A DNA stretch of 7,388 nt, taken from NCBI GenBank assembly GCA_012728775.1, contig JAAYEN010000112.1, positions 1-7,388 on the forward strand. Reading direction: 5' to 3'. The notes under the pieces are model-generated. The model searched no databases and was not told the origin of the DNA. It worked only from the letters and a program-made list of their open reading frames with translations. The translations under genes were made by a program, and so were the position numbers. Position 1 is the first letter of the stretch; each line of letters starts with the position of its first letter. Source of the stretch: Tissierellia bacterium (GTDB taxonomy: Bacteria > Bacillota_A > Clostridia > Tissierellales > Peptoniphilaceae). Below are positions 5,396 through 7,388 of this stretch, piece after piece.

Positions 5396-6724
5396 TTGGC
5401 AGACCAATTCGTTGGAAGAATCCCTCCTCATAACTCAGAGGCAGAACGTAGCGTTCTAGGGATTCTCCTTCTGTCTTCGGACAAAATGAATGAAGCAGTG
5501 GAGAAGATAAAAGCGACTGACTTTTATAATCCTGCCCATGTAAAAATCTATACTGCTCTTTTAAATCTCTATAACAAAAACGCACCCATCGACTTAATTA
5601 CAGCCATGGAAGAATTAAGAAGGCTAGGATATTTGGAAGATGTGGGGGGTATGACTTATGTAGCTACCTTGACTACTGAAGTATTGACTACTTTAAATTT
5701 GGAATACTATTTGGATATAGTAAAAGACAAATCCATTTTAAGACAAATTATTGAAGTTAGTTCAGCATCAGTGGATTTAGCCTATGAAGATTCAGAAGAA
5801 GTAGCTACTGTTATGGAATTTACAGAAAAAGGAATTTTTGACATTACCCAAGGCGCACATTCCAAAGGACTTACGCCCATAGGTGATGTATTAGTAGAGT
5901 CCTTCGCCATGATGGAAGAAAGAGCTAACAACCCTTCAGCACTAACGGGACTTACTACAGGATTTTTAGACTTAGATAGTAAGCTAGCAGGATTGCAAAA
6001 ATCCGACCTTGTCTTATTAGCGGCTAGGCCATCCATGGGTAAAACTGCTCTTATGGTTAATTTAGCAGTTAATGCTGCCATGAGAGCCAACGCCCACGTG
6101 GCTATATTTTCCCTAGAGATGAGCCAAAACCAGCTTACTCAAAGGATGATGTCCTCTATTTCTCATGTGGATTTACAAAAAGTAATTTCAGCTAAAATGG
6201 AATCAGATGAATGGACTAAAGTTTTAGAAGGACTTACAGTTTTAGATAAACTAAATATACACATAGATGACACAGCGGGTATCTCACCCTTAGAATTGAA
6301 AGCCAAAGCTAGAAGACTAAAGGCACAACACGGACTGGATTTAATTGTAATAGACTATCTTCAGCTTATGGAATTAGGTGGAAGAACAGAAAACAGAACC
6401 CAAGAAATTTCTGCCATTTCTAGAAATTTAAAAGCCATTGCTAAGGAACTAGAAGTTCCAGTAGTCGCCCTTTCACAGTTATCTAGAGCAACAGAGCTTC
6501 GTGGAGACAAAAGACCGATATTATCTGACTTGAGAGAATCAGGAGCCATCGAGCAAGACGCTGACGTTGTATTATTTTTATACAGAGATGAATATTATAA
6601 CGAAGATACCGAAAAGAGAAATGTAGGAGAAGTTATTATTGCTAAACACAGAAATGGACCTACGGGAGTTGTGGAACTTACTTTCCTACCTCAATTTACA
6701 AAATTTGTAAACAGAGGACGATAG
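5396..6724 (+). CDS. dnaB: Replicative DNA helicase DnaB (442 aa)
   Basis: This is the hexameric 5'-3' helicase that unwinds DNA at the replication fork (named DnaC in Bacillus subtilis). The N-terminal domain, which takes part in primase contact and ring formation, starts with GRIPPHNSEAERSVLG (7-22) and runs to about 105, followed by a linker. The RecA-like ATPase core has TGLTTGFLDLD (184-194), Walker A ARPSMGKTA (210-218, Lys216 and Thr217), catalytic Glu241 in SLEMS, Walker B LIVIDYLQLM (316-325), the ALSQLSR sensor (358-364) and KHRNGPTG with probable arginine finger Arg419. There is no intein at the Walker A or other common sites, and the length is typical. It starts at TTG 5396, with AGGTG (5385-5389) overlapping the rplI stop; the first in-frame Met (31) would cut into the N-terminal domain. 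Confidence 0.98.
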   Translation: MADQFVGRIPPHNSEAERSVLGILLLSSDKMNEAVEKIKATDFYNPAHVKIYTALLNLYNKNAPIDLITAMEELRRLGYLEDVGGMTYVATLTTEVLTTLNLEYYLDIVKDKSILRQIIEVSSASVDLAYEDSEEVATVMEFTEKGIFDITQGAHSKGLTPIGDVLVESFAMMEERANNPSALTGLTTGFLDLDSKLAGLQKSDLVLLAARPSMGKTALMVNLAVNAAMRANAHVAIFSLEMSQNQLTQRMMSSISHVDLQKVISAKMESDEWTKVLEGLTVLDKLNIHIDDTAGISPLELKAKARRLKAQHGLDLIVIDYLQLMELGGRTENRTQEISAISRNLKAIAKELEVPVVALSQLSRATELRGDKRPILSDLRESGAIEQDADVVLFLYRDEYYNEDTEKRNVGEVIIAKHRNGPTGVVELTFLPQFTKFVNRGR

Positions 6725-6725
6725 T

Positions 6726-7316
6726 ATGATTAATGGAGATTATATTATTTTTGAAAGACTTACACTAGATCATATTAGAGATATGAAACATTGGGGGATT
6801 CACAAAAGTCCTCTTTTTAGAGACTATAATTTTATCTTTAGATCAGACGAGGAACGAAAAAACTTTCTTCTCCAAAAAACTTTATCTCCACTAAATCAAT
6901 ACTACGCCATTATTTACATAAACGAAGTAATTGGATTTTTAGGAATGAAAAAAATTAATTTCTTAACTAAAAATTCTACCTTGGGATTGGTTTTAAATCC
7001 CGACTTAGTAGGCATGGGATATGGAACTGCAGTCCTTTGTAAATTCTTAGATTTTTATTTTAATGTAAAAAAAATGAAAAAAATGGAATTAGAAGTAGCG
7101 GGATATAATCCACGTGCTAGGAGACTTTACGAAAAGATGGGCTTTAAGGTAAAAAAATCCTATCTGGATCTTTATCCCAATAAAACTTTAGATGAGAATT
7201 CTCCAGAGTATAAAGAATTCCAAGACCAATTCGTCATGGAAAAAAATAAATTGTACAATTATATTTACAGGATGGAATTACAGAAAGAGGAATTTAAATT
7301 TGAACTTTGTTATTGA
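6726..7316 (+). CDS. GNAT-family N-acetyltransferase, RimJ/RimL-like (196 aa)
   Basis: The fold is recognisable from the acetyl-CoA-binding motif A: the beta4 strand STLGLVLNP (84-92) leads into the pyrophosphate loop VGMGYGT (95-101) and helix 3. Motif B follows as ELEVAGYNPRARRLYEKMGFK (121-141), whose N-P-x-A-x-x-L-Y-x-x-x-G-F pattern is typical of the Acetyltransf_3/RimJ-RimL branch. The N-terminus (IIFERLTLDHIRDMKHW) fits the same branch. It should transfer an acetyl group from acetyl-CoA to an amine, but the substrate cannot be read from the sequence. A lysine/glutamate-rich tail of about 40 residues (150-196) extends past the core. Its ATG follows the dnaB stop by one base, with AGAGGA 7 bases upstream, and its end overlaps the next gene by 17 bases, so it is embedded in the replication cluster. 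Confidence 0.88.
   Translation: MINGDYIIFERLTLDHIRDMKHWGIHKSPLFRDYNFIFRSDEERKNFLLQKTLSPLNQYYAIIYINEVIGFLGMKKINFLTKNSTLGLVLNPDLVGMGYGTAVLCKFLDFYFNVKKMKKMELEVAGYNPRARRLYEKMGFKVKKSYLDLYPNKTLDENSPEYKEFQDQFVMEKNKLYNYIYRMELQKEEFKFELCY
7286..7292 (+). promoter_or_regulatory. Ribosome binding site for the terminal DnaD-like gene
   Basis: AGAGGAA, inside the last codons of the GNAT gene, lies 7 bases before the TTG at 7300 and supports that start. Confidence 0.6.
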
Positions 7317-7388
7317 AAAAAGTGATATAGACTTTGGAAGTACACAGATAGAAAATATCTTTATAGAAGATTTTATGCCCATGGCCAA
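7300..7388 (+). CDS. DnaD-like primosome protein, N-terminal 29 codons (runs off the right edge)
   Basis: A TTG at 7300 opens a frame that is uninterrupted to the window end and begins MNFVIEKSDIDFGSTQIENI, continuing FIEDFMPMA. The pattern of a short hydrophobic start, a Thr-x-Ile-x-Asn-Ile-Phe-Ile core, and an acidic residue then Phe-Met-Pro-x-Ala is what I recall from the N-termini of clostridial DnaD-domain replication-initiation proteins. Its place right after the dnaB region agrees, since those proteins help load the replicative helicase and are often followed by a DnaC-type loader. The start overlaps the GNAT gene by 17 bases, implying translational coupling. Only 29 residues are visible, so the family call rests on a short stretch plus context; the DnaD domain itself lies outside the window. 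Confidence 0.65.
   Translation, partial: MNFVIEKSDIDFGSTQIENIFIEDFMPMA

Noticed and set aside
6008..6060. Intein or other insertion in the dnaB P-loop, a common site for such elements
   Set aside because: The Walker A region is uninterrupted and DnaB has its normal length.

Overview
The window looks like chromosome from an AT-rich, low-GC Gram-positive anaerobe. The gene order DUF2232 (YybS) - gdpP - rplI - dnaB is the classic Firmicutes arrangement (yybS-yybT-rplI-dnaC in Bacillus subtilis). Strong AGGAGG-like ribosome binding sites, frequent TTG starts and A/T-ending codons fit the same group. A clostridial or Tissierellia-type genome (Peptoniphilus/Anaerococcus relatives) is my best guess, but that is inference and no marker in the window proves it.

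Layout. Bases 1-45 hold the first 15 codons of a leftward gene I cannot identify. It diverges from a rightward gene (173-658) that has a near-consensus promoter and encodes a 161-residue protein of unknown function, probably the DUF6935 family. The 175-base gap after it contains an imperfect palindrome that may be a terminator or a dispersed repeat, followed by a consensus promoter and a leader dyad for asd (834-1814, aspartate-semialdehyde dehydrogenase). asd stands alone and ends at a very strong hairpin terminator (1844-1902).

A tightly packed rightward cluster follows from 2013 to the end of the window: a multi-pass membrane protein (YybS/DUF2232), the c-di-AMP phosphodiesterase GdpP, ribosomal protein L9, the replicative helicase DnaB, a GNAT acetyltransferase, and the first 29 codons of what looks like a DnaD-type primosome protein. 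Gaps are at most 9 bases, and gdpP/rplI and GNAT/DnaD overlap, so one operon is the simplest reading. It combines second-messenger turnover, translation and replication initiation/fork loading. The GNAT gene is the only member outside the familiar set.

I see no mobile element, CRISPR array, tRNA, rRNA or obvious new defence or metabolic system. The observations worth checking are modest: paired leader dyads, the intergenic palindrome, the GNAT gene inside the replication cluster, the 29-base gdpP/rplI overlap, and TTG starts in four of the six cluster genes.
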